Shown here one piece after another: positions 1 through 10,674 of a stretch of 64,000 nucleotides of DNA. The notes under the pieces are model-generated. The model had not been told where the DNA came from, made no database searches, and saw only the letters and a program-made list of their open reading frames with translations. The position numbers were made by a program, and so were the translations under genes. Origin of the DNA: Paramicrosporidium saccamoebae (taxonomy: Eukaryota > Rozellomycota). The stretch lies in NCBI GenBank assembly GCA_002794465.1, contig MTSL01000117.1:57203-121202 (forward strand), read 5' to 3'. Each line of letters starts with the position of its first letter. The stretch's first letter is position 1.

Positions 1-809
1 CTGTCTAAATACATCTTGATCTTCGGCATGAGTCAGAATCTGGTACGCCCTAAATTCTGCCTCATTCTGCAGCGCCTCCTGACCACTCCCACTCTTCCGA
101 ATGTCCGTGTAATATTCTTGCAGACTCTGAAGAACCTTTCTCAGTTGCTCCGTATTTTGGAACGGATCAAATTCGGAAAAATCAAGTCCACACAGTCGGT
201 GTCCCGAGAGGATATGGAAACGGGCAATCTCTTCGTGGAGACGAACCACCGTCACCAATGCTCCCGGATCATTGTGAATGGCCCGTTGTTGGACAATAAT
301 ATCCTGTCGCAGGGACCGCGTCCGGTCTCGGATGAATTTGTGAAGATCACTAAACGGAAAATCAAGGGACAGCACTGAATCCAGTAGATAGTCCATAGTC
401 TGCCGCAGCACTAATGGCGGTCTGACATCTTCTGGTAATGGCGTCTCGTTCCCTGCAGCCGGGCGATGGTATTTCTTCACCGCCCGTCCATGGTCAATGC
501 GAATCTCTCCCGTACTGCTCCTCTCCAGCTACATATTCAACAGACTGACGTGGTGGTACCACTTCAAAGGGACTGACGTCGAAATGCGCCTCGCGTTCAT
601 GGCGTTCGTATTCAGGACACATGTCCGCGCAAGTGCCCACAAACTCGGTGGGCCTCAACGATTGTGCTGCCTCCCATGCTGCACGTTTTTCGGTCCGTAA
701 TTTGGACAACTCCTCAAAGCGGTTGGCAGTGATTGTGCCTTCAAACCTATTCTGCCGGATTCTAAATGTTCATTACTTTGGCATAAATGTACGCATCCGG
801 GAGGGACAT
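1..809 (-). CDS. SAC3: Sac3/GANP-family mRNA export factor, 5' part (cut by window edge)
   Basis: Sac3/GANP is the scaffold of the TREX-2 complex, which couples transcription to mRNA export at nuclear pores. The protein carries the family signature GTCADMCPEYERHERE, then an IDHGRAVKKYHRPAAG segment and DRTRSLRQDIIVQ, all typical of the Sac3 core. The reading frame is broken twice, but two 31-nt introns (762-792 and 529-559) repair it exactly. Splicing the first creates a start at 809 (MSLPDAIRQNRFEG). The second joins SPFEV to LERSSTGEIRIDHG. Exon 3 is still open at base 1, so the C-terminal part lies outside the window. The start codon is only 19 bp downstream of the stop of the flippase gene on the same strand. 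Confidence 0.88.
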
Positions 810-828
810 CAATTAAGAAAACAATTTA

Positions 829-3800
829 TTATCCCGTCGTGTTCCATCTACGAAGACTAGTGGCGTCGCTACTCTCTCTCTTCTTACTCCTCTGCATCTC
901 CTGGACAATATGATATTCTAAGGGGGTGAATTGTCTCTGGTAACTACAAAGTCAGCATGGCTCAAAGTGTTTACAATTTCCAGACAAGGTCGCGGAGCAA
1001 ACAGACGAGGGGAATCAGTAGGGCGGTGAACCAGAATGTTGCCGAGGACAATAGCGGCCGCCACATTCCTAACAAGTCTGTAAGCGGCAGCGGATAGCCC
1101 AATAGCTGGGACACCCAATCGTACGACAATACGTATAGTACCCACGAAACGGGACAGGCCAGGAGAGCGAGCACTGCATATATGGTCCAGTAACTAATCT
1201 AATAAGATCATCACCCTTGGTCTTACTTGATCAGAAGCGCTGCTTTGAGAGAGCCCGTCAGAATAATGCCGGCGTATATGGTGGTTCCCATAAAGAAGAG
1301 CGTGACGGGATGTCCGTGGGTCAACACAAGACCTCTTGTGAATATGATTACAGTAACAGTAAATGCCAAGAACGATTGCCAAAAACCGTTGATGGCCGAC
1401 TGCCAAAATGTTTTGGAGTTGTACTACAGAGATTAACAAGCGCCAGTAATGGTGCTTACAAAGGCATTCTGCTGTCCAAACCTGTATAGGGCAGGATAGG
1501 CAATCAGCGAGTCGGCAGTGACAAACTGTTCGGTCAGTCCGAGGACGATCGGTGGGAAACAGGTAAAGACAACATTATACAGTGCCACCATCCAACTCTC
1601 AAACACTGTCTGGCCCGAGAACAAAGTTAGCGCAGCATACCAAAATTGGCAGGCAAATAGCAAAATGTTCTTGTACACACAGAACAGGGCGGCCTTGGAG
1701 ATTCGATGATATCCCCAGGAGCCATGGACCAGGACAAGTTTTTGGAGAAACCGGAATTGGGCAATTGAGAAATCGGCCGACCGAGCAGCTTGCAATCCCT
1801 CTTTTCCACTAATCCCAACACCTACAAAATTCAATACATTCCATCATCATCTGTACCGATATGCGCGGCCTGGATCATTCCTACGTCATTGGCACCATCG
1901 CCAATGGACAAGCACACTGCCTTTTCTCTCTGTTGCACCAATTCCACCACTCGAGACTTTTGATGTGGACTGACGCGGCAGCAAATGACGGTTCTACAGC
2001 GTTTCGACGTGTCTACAAACAGCGCCTGTAACGATTCGTCTTCCAAAATACTACTCAACGCAGTGGCCTCTATCACAACGGCGGCATCTGTTGGGTCTTG
2101 GGAATCTTTGTTGCCAATGAGCGTTCCAAAGTCTTGGATTGCCTCTCTAATCCCGTCAGCATGAGACAATTGCAGCATCTGGGTTGAGGGGGATAGCAAT
2201 TTACAAGAAAACCCAATGTTCACTGCCGTCTCCATCTTGTCTCCCGTCAGCACCCAAAGTCTAATCTTGGCTTGGTGGAGCATGCTGATTGTTTCCGGGA
2301 CGCCCTCTTGCAGACGGTCCTCGACACCGCTGATTCCTGCAAGGATCAGGTTGTTTTCAATCATTCCGATTGCTCGCTCTACAGACTCCTTCCTTCCAGC
2401 AATCGTCGTCTGGCTCTTCGTCCAAATTGGCTCCCATTCCGTGTATTCCTGAGCAGTGATTTCTCGGGAAGCAAACATTAAGGTTCGAAGTCCAAGATTG
2501 GACATGTCCGAGATGGCCTTTTCGGAAGCGCCAAGCATTTCCTGATTCTGGCCAGGAGCAAGTCTGGTGCGGACGACTGCATCGGCCCCTTTGCAAATAA
2601 TCCATATCTTGTTGGAATCATCTCGCACAACGACACTCATCCTCTTCCTCGCACTATCAAAATCGAAAACTGCAAGGATTGTAAAGGGCACTTGGTCTCC
2701 ATCTGCAGTTTTCACAAGAATGGACTGCAACTTTCGTTCTATTAGGACAACATTCATCTTGGCCGCGGCATCTACAATAGCAACTTCGTCTGGCGAGGAT
2801 GCCTGATACGTCCTGACGCCAGTCGAGGTCATTTTTATAACAACCGTGTTGCAAACTGCCATCACCAACAACATGTGATCCAAACCAGGATATCGAGATC
2901 GGTCCACGTTCGGATCCAGCTGGTCCAAAAGTTGTCCCTGGACACAAATCTGACGCATTAGCATTTCATTCCTGGTCAAGGTGCCAGTCTTGTCGGAGAA
3001 GATGTATTGCACCTGTCCAAGCTCCTCTACCAAAGCGGTAGTCTTTGCAACAGCCGGAGTATCGGATTCTTCACAGTATAAATCCATATCATTATCGATT
3101 AGATCCCCCAGGCGCACTCGAATGACTTCCATTGTCAAGATCAAACTGATGGGCACCAAGTTGTGAAACAGTACGATTAGAGTAAAAAACTTTTTCACCG
3201 CCAGTCCGAACTGTAGCTCATAATCTGCATCTGTGTAAATGCACCGATGCACATAAACTTTGGACACTACAATGAACGCAATAAAACAGACTATGACGCA
3301 GCACATTAATACTACGAAAAGGTACAAAACCTGTCTGTTTGTCATTGATTCAATGGAGGAGCGTTTGATTCGGGTGACATTTGAGTTCATTACAATCTTG
3401 GTTTCCTTTCCCGTATATACGACGACTCCGATGACCCAAGAAGTGTTTTGGAGGCGTGATCCCCTCAATAAGAGTTGGCTCGGTCCAAGCGAGACTTCAT
3501 GTTCTCCGTGCACCAGGATCCCGTCGTATTCGTATATTCTGTTGTTGGGCTCATCACATTTGATCATTCCAGAAAAAGTACCCAGTGACTCTCTGTCGAC
3601 ATCAATAGCTGCCCGATGTCTCGACTTTAGATTAGTCTCCCCGTCAATGTTTGATGTTTCGACGTAACAGTCTCCATCCTCGGAGCTCGACATTATCAGA
3701 ACAAGATCAGCAGGGAACTCTTGACCATCACGCACTTTGACTATCTCTCCAACACATATATCCTTCCATACGCGCCTCTCGAACTTTTTCGCGCTGGTGC

Positions 3801-4128
3801 TAAATACCTCTCCCTTGGTGTTGTTGGCTCGGTCGTCAGCGCTCCTCCTCCTCATATCTTCGACAAACTCCTTGACGCCGGTCACCAGGACAATAATGCT
3901 GAGAGGAAGTGCAGTTCCATACCGATTAACGGGAGTAACTCCGGGAATTTGCTGCATTAGAGCAATAGCAAGGAAAAAGACGTTTGCATAGCGCGAGAAT
4001 TGTTCATACAAGAGCTTCGGTATGAATGTCAAGACGGTATATTTTGTCGTGTAGACGGCATTGTCACTGTATTTAAATATGTGCTCTTCAGGTCGCCCTC
4101 GATTGACAAGTACAGTACGATGTTGCAT
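829..4128 (-). CDS. P4-type phospholipid-transporting ATPase (flippase), Drs2/ATP8A-like
   Basis: This is an integral-membrane aminophospholipid flippase that moves lipids to the cytosolic leaflet in Golgi, endosomal or plasma membranes. The sequence shows the P4 N-terminus (TTKYTVLTFIPKLLYEQFSR), the phosphorylation motif DKTGTLT, the hinge GDGANDVGMIQ and the C-terminal RDLVWKFYQRQFTP-EYHIVQEMQ typical of Drs2 relatives. The continuous frame ends just after GDGANDV. Four introns (1822-1856, 1424-1459, 1194-1226 and 944-974; 35, 36, 33 and 31 nt) restore the last membrane segments and give about 1054 residues, a normal family length. The start at 4128 matches the family N-terminus, although the long cytosolic extension of yeast Drs2 is absent. 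Confidence 0.93.
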
Positions 4129-4415
4129 GGACCCTGACTAACCGAGGCTTCAGGTCCTCATGGGCTGTCTTTGTAGACTTTGGGTGTGATTGGTCCACTG
4201 AACAGCGAGCCAATAATAGAAAGGATGGTTTATGAATCATGATAGTGGGCCTATCGCAAGTGCATTACATAAATAATCTCAGCAGTACTAGCTTTGTTTG
4301 TAGCCTGACTTGGAATGGAGCATTTATATAGAATATCTCCGTTTGCATCCCAGCTTGGAATCGAGTGATCACGACCCCCTTGTAATCGCCTGGCCAGTGA
4401 GAGGACAGGGTATAC

Positions 4416-5132
4416 ATGTCTGATGATGACCCAGTCGTCTCTGAGCACGACATATTCATCTCAACACAATTATCGTCGTATCTTCATGTTATCCAGTATC
4501 CAGGGAATATACCAGAGTTAGAGAGGGAGACCACGGCAACAACGGGACGATTCAAAAAGAACCACAAGCAGCTTGAACTCGAGTTTCCCCTTGACACGGG
4601 CCATCCCACCTACTCTTCTGAGCGAGGCGCCGAACTAGCCACTGCTTCACAAATGGGCCGCATAACCCTGCAGGATTCCTATGAATCTACTGCAAATACT
4701 CGTGGACTAGCATCATTGAAGCTTTCTGGCACAAAAATTCCCCTTTCTTCCAATTCTAAATATTTTGTCGCTGTGAGCACCAACAATTCCATACACATGA
4801 CGCCGGTAGAGACATTCATTGCCATGAAACCGGCGTTGACATATCTTGACGAGTCTGATTCCAAGACAAAGAGCACTGCGAAAAAGTTGGAGACTGACAA
4901 TAGCGCTGTACAGGATAAGCTAAAGGTGGTCCAGGTTCAATTTAAGAAGCGAGAGACTGAAGAGCAGATTGCGGCTCGACTCTCCTCTTACGCCTACCTG
5001 CAGCGACAAGTCGACGAAGAGCCTTGGACGGGACTGACGCATTTTCTGCCACGCACAGCAGAGTGCAGCACCGTATCCGCAAGACTCGTCACATCCTCCA
5101 CCCTCCCCATAGATTTTAAGCCTGGACAGTAA
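4416..5132 (+). CDS. RPC37: RNA polymerase III subunit Rpc37/RPC5 (POLR3E N-terminal type)
   Basis: This 238-residue protein matches the Rpc37/RPC5 (Sin-like) family, which pairs with Rpc53 to act in Pol III initiation and termination. The N-terminus (DDDPVVSEHDIFISTQLSSYLHVIQYPG) is the conserved opening of the dimerisation domain. A TPVETFIAMKPALTYLD segment near residue 130 is also family-like, and the C-terminal third is charged and helical. No intron is needed. It diverges from the flippase (287 bp between starts) and converges with the UBC gene (47 bp between stops). It is close to yeast Rpc37 in size and lacks the long metazoan C-terminal extension. Confidence 0.75.
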   Translation: MSDDDPVVSEHDIFISTQLSSYLHVIQYPGNIPELERETTATTGRFKKNHKQLELEFPLDTGHPTYSSERGAELATASQMGRITLQDSYESTANTRGLASLKLSGTKIPLSSNSKYFVAVSTNNSIHMTPVETFIAMKPALTYLDESDSKTKSTAKKLETDNSAVQDKLKVVQVQFKKRETEEQIAARLSSYAYLQRQVDEEPWTGLTHFLPRTAECSTVSARLVTSSTLPIDFKPGQ

Positions 5133-5179
5133 ATCTCTATATCTGCACTTTGTACTCGGAACATTTTTATTAAGCCCAC

Positions 5180-5683
<504 letters not shown>

Positions 5684-6101
5684 GTGTGGTGGGTGGTGTG
5701 AGGCGAAAGTTACTTGTACTGGGGTGTCTGCTGCGAGTTTGTCCTCGAGAGCGTACTACAATCAGACACCTGGTCGAAGAAAAGTACAATGCAGTCGCCA
5801 GCCAATCAAATCATGGCAACTGTGGATTCGGGAATATTCCTTGACAGCACTGTCAGCTAATATACAAATTCATTAAAGAAAACCGAAAATGATTAGTGAT
5901 CGCAACCATTTGCAGAGTTGGATCCGTTGCAGCGCATGTGTACTACTGGCAGGAACAACAAGACCCGAGATCCGTGGCCAATCATAAGCCACAACCAACG
6001 ACCTTCCTAATTAGGAGCGAAACGCAAATTAATGTCGTTCCCGGAAGTAAACAAAATGTACAACCCCATATAATGCAGTCATTGTTGACGCCGACCAAAA
6101 A
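5684..6101. other. Intergenic, divergent promoter region
   Basis: These 418 bp separate the divergent UBC4 and orphan genes. I see no convincing reading frame, RNA gene or repeat. The short frames present have no family resemblance and no splice-consistent continuation. Confidence 0.5.
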
Positions 6102-6770
6102 ATGCAAAGTCGCGATTTTCATTCCATCTTATCCGAGTGCGACGTGGAGGCCGAGCTGATCGACCATACGAGCGACCCCAAGTGCGAGGAGACCCAGCGT
6201 CTGGCCTGGGATGGACGGAAGGGTCAATGGATTCCCCTTGCATACTCCTACACCTTTTCGGGCGGATGTTTCGATCATCTAGAATGCGGACCGGATGGAT
6301 TGCAGTCTCGACGTCTGGCCAGCTATGCCTTTCCGCCCTCAAAACGACATGCCGTGATGCTCGATCAAGGCTCGCCAAAGCTGCGAGTTTTGCCAAAGAC
6401 AGTTCTGCAGGGACGGAACCCGAGGATCCAGCCAGTGATTACCAATTCGCCGTTAGTCCGCGTGCCGTGGGACGAGACGGAAGACGAGGAGACCAGCTGG
6501 GAGCCATTTAATCCCTTCAACCTGGATTCCAGGCCTGTGCAGGCCATGCCATGGCTGGATGACATCAACATTGAAGACTTTCTATCCTCTGCCATCGACT
6601 ACCAAACTGATTGTCGCGTCAACATCCCGATGAGTGAGCCAGTGTTTTCGCGCAGGGAAGCCAAGCCAACAACGCCGTGCACACCATCGAGTCCTCCTCC
6701 GCCCTTGTTTACCGACGGGAATAGGCCAATCCCTGTGCTGAAACCTTCCCCAACAAGACTTGTACAGTAA
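6102..6770 (+). CDS. Hypothetical protein, proline-rich C-terminus (unrecognised)
   Basis: This is an uninterrupted 222-residue frame that I do not recognise. The first half has a compact region (YTFSGGCFDHLECGPDGLQSRR, then RNPRIQPVITNSPLVRVPW). The middle is acidic with tryptophans (ETEDEETSWEPFNPFNLD, PWLDDINIEDFLSSAID), which looks like short binding motifs. The C-terminal 50 residues are rich in proline, threonine and serine. There is no signal peptide or membrane segment, so a cytosolic or nuclear adaptor is plausible, but that is inference. Its length in such a gene-poor-spacer genome makes it likely real. It converges with SPT5 across a repeat and an assembly gap. Confidence 0.65.
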   Translation: MQSRDFHSILSECDVEAELIDHTSDPKCEETQRLAWDGRKGQWIPLAYSYTFSGGCFDHLECGPDGLQSRRLASYAFPPSKRHAVMLDQGSPKLRVLPKTVLQGRNPRIQPVITNSPLVRVPWDETEDEETSWEPFNPFNLDSRPVQAMPWLDDINIEDFLSSAIDYQTDCRVNIPMSEPVFSRREAKPTTPCTPSSPPPPLFTDGNRPIPVLKPSPTRLVQ

Positions 6771-6893
6771 CAGCCACAAGAACCGCGAAATAGAATTGTA
6801 CTAATAGACGCATGTGTGGCATTAAAATGATTTGAGAGGGTGAAGTCGCGGTACATTTTGTAGAATCCTTGTTAGTTGAATTTTGTCACTGTT

Positions 6894-7295
6894 GTTAGCT
6901 GTTAGCTGTTAGCTGTTAGTTGTTAGTTGTTAGTTGTTAGTTGTTAGTTGTTAGTTGTTAGTTGTNNNNNNNNNNNNNNNNNNNNNNNNNNNNNNNNNNN
7001 NNNNNNNNNNNNNNNNNNNNNNNNNNNNNNNNNNNNNNNNNNNNNNNNNNNNNNNNNNNNNNNNNNNNNNNNNNNNNNNNNNNNNNNNNNNNNNNNNNNN
7101 NNNNNNNNNNNNNNNNNNNNNNNNNNNNNNNNNNNNNNNNNNNNNNNNNNNNNNNNNNNNNNNNNNNNNNNNGCTTTTTCCCCATTGTTAGCTACTCTTT
7201 CTCATCGTTGTTATTTTTAAATTTCTTCACCATTGCTAGTTACACTTTCTCATCGTTGTTATTTAAATTTCTTCACCATTGTTAGCTATCGCCAC
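6894..7295. repeat. Heptamer tandem repeat, assembly gap, and a ~50-bp repeat between convergent genes
   Basis: From 6894 to the gap the sequence is a tandem of GTTAGCT changing to GTTAGTT. Beyond the gap (7173-7295), segments containing TTCTTCACCATTG and CTCATCGTTGTTATTT recur about every 50 bp. The whole tract lies between the 3' ends of the orphan gene and SPT5, and no gene is visible in it. Confidence 0.85.
6966..7172. other. Assembly gap (207 N)
   Basis: A run of N interrupts the heptamer repeat. The repeat on its left edge most likely caused the break, so the true length is unknown. Confidence 0.99.
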
Positions 7296-7353
7296 GACAC
7301 CACTCATGCCTTTGCCATCTCTGGCCCATTATAATCCAACTGTCAATGCTGCT

Positions 7354-10227
7354 TTATTTAATAATTTTGACAAGACTGTTGATGGGAACGATTCGAAAAT
7401 CGGCGGTCCCGTCAACACGGATTACAGCGTCAGGCCCATCCAAGCCAATGACTGTTCCAGTCGCACGATCGTCGTTTAACAGACGAACTGAGTCCTTTTT
7501 ACTAGGCGGCACAGGTACCAGCTCTGCAGAGCTCATAGGTTCCGAATGGCCCGAGAGCTGTACCATTCCCGAGGGCAGCACCGACAAGACCCGTCCTGTA
7601 ATTGCACCCGACTTGTTGGTCAATTCGGCATCTTGAACAATCCAGGCCGGCACGGATGAACTCTTAGAAGCTCCCGATTGCCATACTGGCGTCTTTCCTC
7701 CATCATGAACCGCAGGCGTGCGGGACGCATTTCCTCCCCAGGCGGGAGTCTTTGACGATGTGGCACCCCACGCCGGAGTCTTTGATGATGTGGCACCCCA
7801 AGCCGGAGTCTTTGAAGATTGGGCGCCCCAAGCCGGAGTTTTTGAAGACTGTGCTCCCCAAGCCGGAGTCTTTGATGACTGAGCTCCCCAGGCCGGCGTC
7901 TTTGAAGATTGAGCTCCCCAGGCCGGAGTCTTTGAGGATTGCGCTCCCCAGGCCGGAGTGCGGCTGTCAGTCCAAGCGGGAGTCTTTCCTCCCGCTCCCC
8001 ATCTACCACCTGGACCAGCAGGGCCAGTGTCAGCGCCAGGCAATGCAATGCGTTCACGTGCAACATTGACAACACGACTGTCTGTGTGAAGCTCCACGCG
8101 TGCAATAGTGTCGGTCATGTCCTTTACAATTCCCACATAGCCTTTATAAGGTCCTGCGCCACCAATGGTTACAGACTTTCCTATCAAATGCCGCATAGGC
8201 GGGACACCACGGGAAGGTGAACGCTGTTCGCGGTTATTCCCTATTCCAGGATAAGCGGCCGGACGAGACAGCGACGACACGGCCCGACACAAAACTTCTC
8301 CAGTGTCTATGGTGTGCAAGAAGGCGTGGGTGCGAAAGACGTGAATAATAGTGGCTGGACGAGGCTCTTGTCCAGGCAGACTTGCAATCTGAACTCGGTC
8401 ACCTGATTTGAGCACGGAGGGGTCAAATTTGACAGGTCCTTGGGAAGACGGTTTAGGCACCTTACGGAGGTTCTTAAACGAGACTTTTCGCGTCTGTCCA
8501 TTGACATCCAGGATGGAGGCATGCTGCTCCTCGCTAAGGATACGCAAAATGACGCCAGCTTCGCCATCGTCATTTTCAATGGTAACCAGATCGTGGATCT
8601 CAAAAGACGAATCTCCCGTCTTTTCTGGCCGCGCTGGAATCGGAGCATCAGTTCCAGAAGTCGTCAAGTGAGTCAACGGAACAGTAATTTGTTGATTCTC
8701 TGTCATCAAAAAGACGACTGCCTGTCTTCGGCCACCGCTTTGCAAAATGGAAACAATAATTCCACTTTTTCCCGCATGATCACCAAGGGCTATCCTAATC
8801 ATGTTGCCTACGTCAAGCTTGCGTCTAATGGATTTAGCCGGCACCATTACGGATTCCTTAAAGGACTCGTCATCAAAGCGGACAGAAATCATGTCGCCTT
8901 CAGGTTCGGCATCAACAATACCCGACATGTGCTGGAATTCGCCCCGCGTGACCACAATAGCCTCTCCCTTGGTATGTTTTATCAACATACTATCAGGGAT
9001 GGCATCACCACCCTCTTCCGTAATCGACAATGCCCCAAAGCGCTCCAATTCATCGGGCCGAGGTCCGACTTCATGAACATTCAAGCTGGATCCACGAACT
9101 TCTTTGAAAAGAAATCCGTCCTTGTATGCCTCGCTATTGAAAAGCCAATAGCCGCGAGCCTTGGTCACTGACCCGTACTGGGCAGCCTCCTGGGGATCAA
9201 AGGGCTTGGCAGAGGGACGCTCATTCTTCCCCCCAGTCATCTTGCGATATGAAAGTCGAGGCAACAATTTCACTCGAACAATGCATTCAATTCCCTCTCC
9301 CGTCGTCTCCTGGTCAACCTCTACAACCTGCGCCAAATCGCCAGCATATTTGCCACGTTTCACCCGAACCCATCCACCGATAGTAAAGGCAGACGCATCG
9401 GCGGACGACTTTGACGAGCTGGCCATGCTTGCGGCCATTACATCGGCCATCTCTGACAACGGGACCATTACGGGTCGGTTCATGGGAGAGGCAAATATCA
9501 AATAGTTCAATTTGGTCTTTTGAACTGCGTTCATTACATCGTTGACTTTGTGGGCCTCCACATATATAAATCCCTTTAAAGAGTCTCTTCCAATCACTGA
9601 AAACACCCCCAAACTGTCTCCGAGAATGGTCAATCCACGCAGCAGTGCTGCTACTGCTGCCCTCTCCTTTCCAGGACGACATTTAACAAGCCAAAGTTTT
9701 GGATCCGATGGCTGCGGCTGCAATACAGTGGCCATTGTCGCCTCTGTCGCACCAACATTCTTTCCCGAGACATGTCGAGTCCGTCCGTAAAGGCGCTTGA
9801 GACGCTCCTCCACCATTTCCGGATCCAATTCCTCTTCAAAGTTTTTCTTTGCAGCCTCCCTCCTTGCGGCATGTGCTGCCAAACGGCGCTCAAATGCAGC
9901 GGAAAATTCCTTCTCGCGCTCTTCAATGTCGTTGTCAACGAAACCGTCATCGTCGTCCTCCTCTTCTTCTTCAGAATCAACTCTGTCTCGCTCCTCGTCG
10001 TCCTCACTGTCTTCCCCCACCGCTGCCTCGGTTTCCACAAAGCGGCTGCGTTTGGCCTTTTTCTTGCCCTCTCCCTGCCGAACTTTGCGCCGTTTGCTGA
10101 CCACCTCGTTTTCACTGTCGGCGGCCTCGGAGCTGGAAGAACCGCTATAGTCTAGACGCTCTCCATCACTCTCGGTGAAGACGGCGTCATCTTCAGACAG
10201 CGAGTCGTCGTCACCAGGACCACCCAT
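7354..10227 (-). CDS. SPT5: Transcription elongation factor Spt5
   Basis: Spt5 (NusG-like) forms DSIF with Spt4 and travels with RNA polymerase II, acting in pause release, capping and chromatin transcription. The N-terminal ~120 residues are strongly acidic. An NGN domain follows (LWLVKCRPGKERAAV, then GFIYVEAHK), with several KOW modules after it (for example GGWVRVKRGKYAGDLAQVVEVD and VTIGGAGPYKGYVGIVKD). A C-terminal region repeats the decapeptide TPAWGAQSSK, close to the TPAWNSGSK repeats of fission yeast Spt5, whose threonine is phosphorylated by Cdk9. The frame extends 5' to a GTG, but the first ATG (10227, MGGPGDDDSLSEDD) is the likely start. It gives 957 residues with no intron. Confidence 0.95.
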   Translation of the reverse strand: MGGPGDDDSLSEDDAVFTESDGERLDYSGSSSSEAADSENEVVSKRRKVRQGEGKKKAKRSRFVETEAAVGEDSEDDEERDRVDSEEEEEDDDDGFVDNDIEEREKEFSAAFERRLAAHAARREAAKKNFEEELDPEMVEERLKRLYGRTRHVSGKNVGATEATMATVLQPQPSDPKLWLVKCRPGKERAAVAALLRGLTILGDSLGVFSVIGRDSLKGFIYVEAHKVNDVMNAVQKTKLNYLIFASPMNRPVMVPLSEMADVMAASMASSSKSSADASAFTIGGWVRVKRGKYAGDLAQVVEVDQETTGEGIECIVRVKLLPRLSYRKMTGGKNERPSAKPFDPQEAAQYGSVTKARGYWLFNSEAYKDGFLFKEVRGSSLNVHEVGPRPDELERFGALSITEEGGDAIPDSMLIKHTKGEAIVVTRGEFQHMSGIVDAEPEGDMISVRFDDESFKESVMVPAKSIRRKLDVGNMIRIALGDHAGKSGIIVSILQSGGRRQAVVFLMTENQQITVPLTHLTTSGTDAPIPARPEKTGDSSFEIHDLVTIENDDGEAGVILRILSEEQHASILDVNGQTRKVSFKNLRKVPKPSSQGPVKFDPSVLKSGDRVQIASLPGQEPRPATIIHVFRTHAFLHTIDTGEVLCRAVSSLSRPAAYPGIGNNREQRSPSRGVPPMRHLIGKSVTIGGAGPYKGYVGIVKDMTDTIARVELHTDSRVVNVARERIALPGADTGPAGPGGRWGAGGKTPAWTDSRTPAWGAQSSKTPAWGAQSSKTPAWGAQSSKTPAWGAQSSKTPAWGAQSSKTPAWGATSSKTPAWGATSSKTPAWGGNASRTPAVHDGGKTPVWQSGASKSSSVPAWIVQDAELTNKSGAITGRVLSVLPSGMVQLSGHSEPMSSAELVPVPPSKKDSVRLLNDDRATGTVIGLDGPDAVIRVDGTADFRIVPINSLVKIIK
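7741..7965 (-). repeat. 30-bp tandem repeat coding the Spt5 C-terminal repeats
   Basis: About eight copies of a 30-bp unit encode TPAWGAQSSK (five copies), TPAWGATSSK (two) and diverged edges. Copies are nearly identical at the DNA level, which suggests recent expansion or homogenisation within the coding sequence. Confidence 0.9.
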
Positions 10228-10674
10228 TTTCTTGAATTCCCCGGCCACGGCAGTTGATGAGAATCTTGAAAGACTGAGAGGGGCATAAGTGTGCTATTGA
10301 TGACTGGACATGCATATTGAAAGGGGACTCTTGTTCGATGTTGTATTTTACGTTTATACACTGCCACGCTGTGAAACTCCCCATACACCCTAAATATACA
10401 TTTACAGTTGCAATGTTATATTCTGTATATACATCTACTGTTGCACTGCTATACTGTCACACTTATTTATTGATCTACTCTGCATATTAATATCCGCCCA
10501 CATACAGTGCTATTTATATATTCCCAATGACGGGGACCAGTCATATAAGGCGACCGGGTCACAGGGACGTCTCATCCCGGACGGCATCCATCCATCCATC
10601 CTTGGTTAATTACATAGCCACCGTCTGTTTGTACCATACCCTACCCCCTTTCAAAGTTTTTCTACTCTATATTC
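10228..10674. other. Divergent SPT5/DHH1 promoter region
   Basis: These 447 bp separate two divergent housekeeping genes and are among the longest non-repeat spacers here. They hold AT-rich stretches (around 10440-10530), a CATC/CCAT tetranucleotide run near 10587-10603 and a T-rich tract just before the DHH1 start. No RNA gene is visible. Confidence 0.5.

Noticed and set aside
494..709. Sac3, flippase, Med31, SHMT, Rad51C and others read as frameshifted pseudogenes
   Set aside because: Each break is repaired exactly by a GT-AG intron of the same size class, and the flanking family motifs join perfectly.
5896..6159. 87-codon plus-strand frame between UBC4 and the orphan
   Set aside because: No homology or splice continuation. 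It overlaps the start of the orphan in another frame.
6894..6965. Telomere-like repeat (TTAGTTG)
   Set aside because: It is interstitial, flanked by genes on both sides, and the unit drifts (GTTAGCT to GTTAGTT).
7620..8105. 161-codon frame opposite in phase to the SPT5 repeats
   Set aside because: It is a shadow of the 30-bp coding repeat, with repetitive RLRLGE-type translation and no start or family support.
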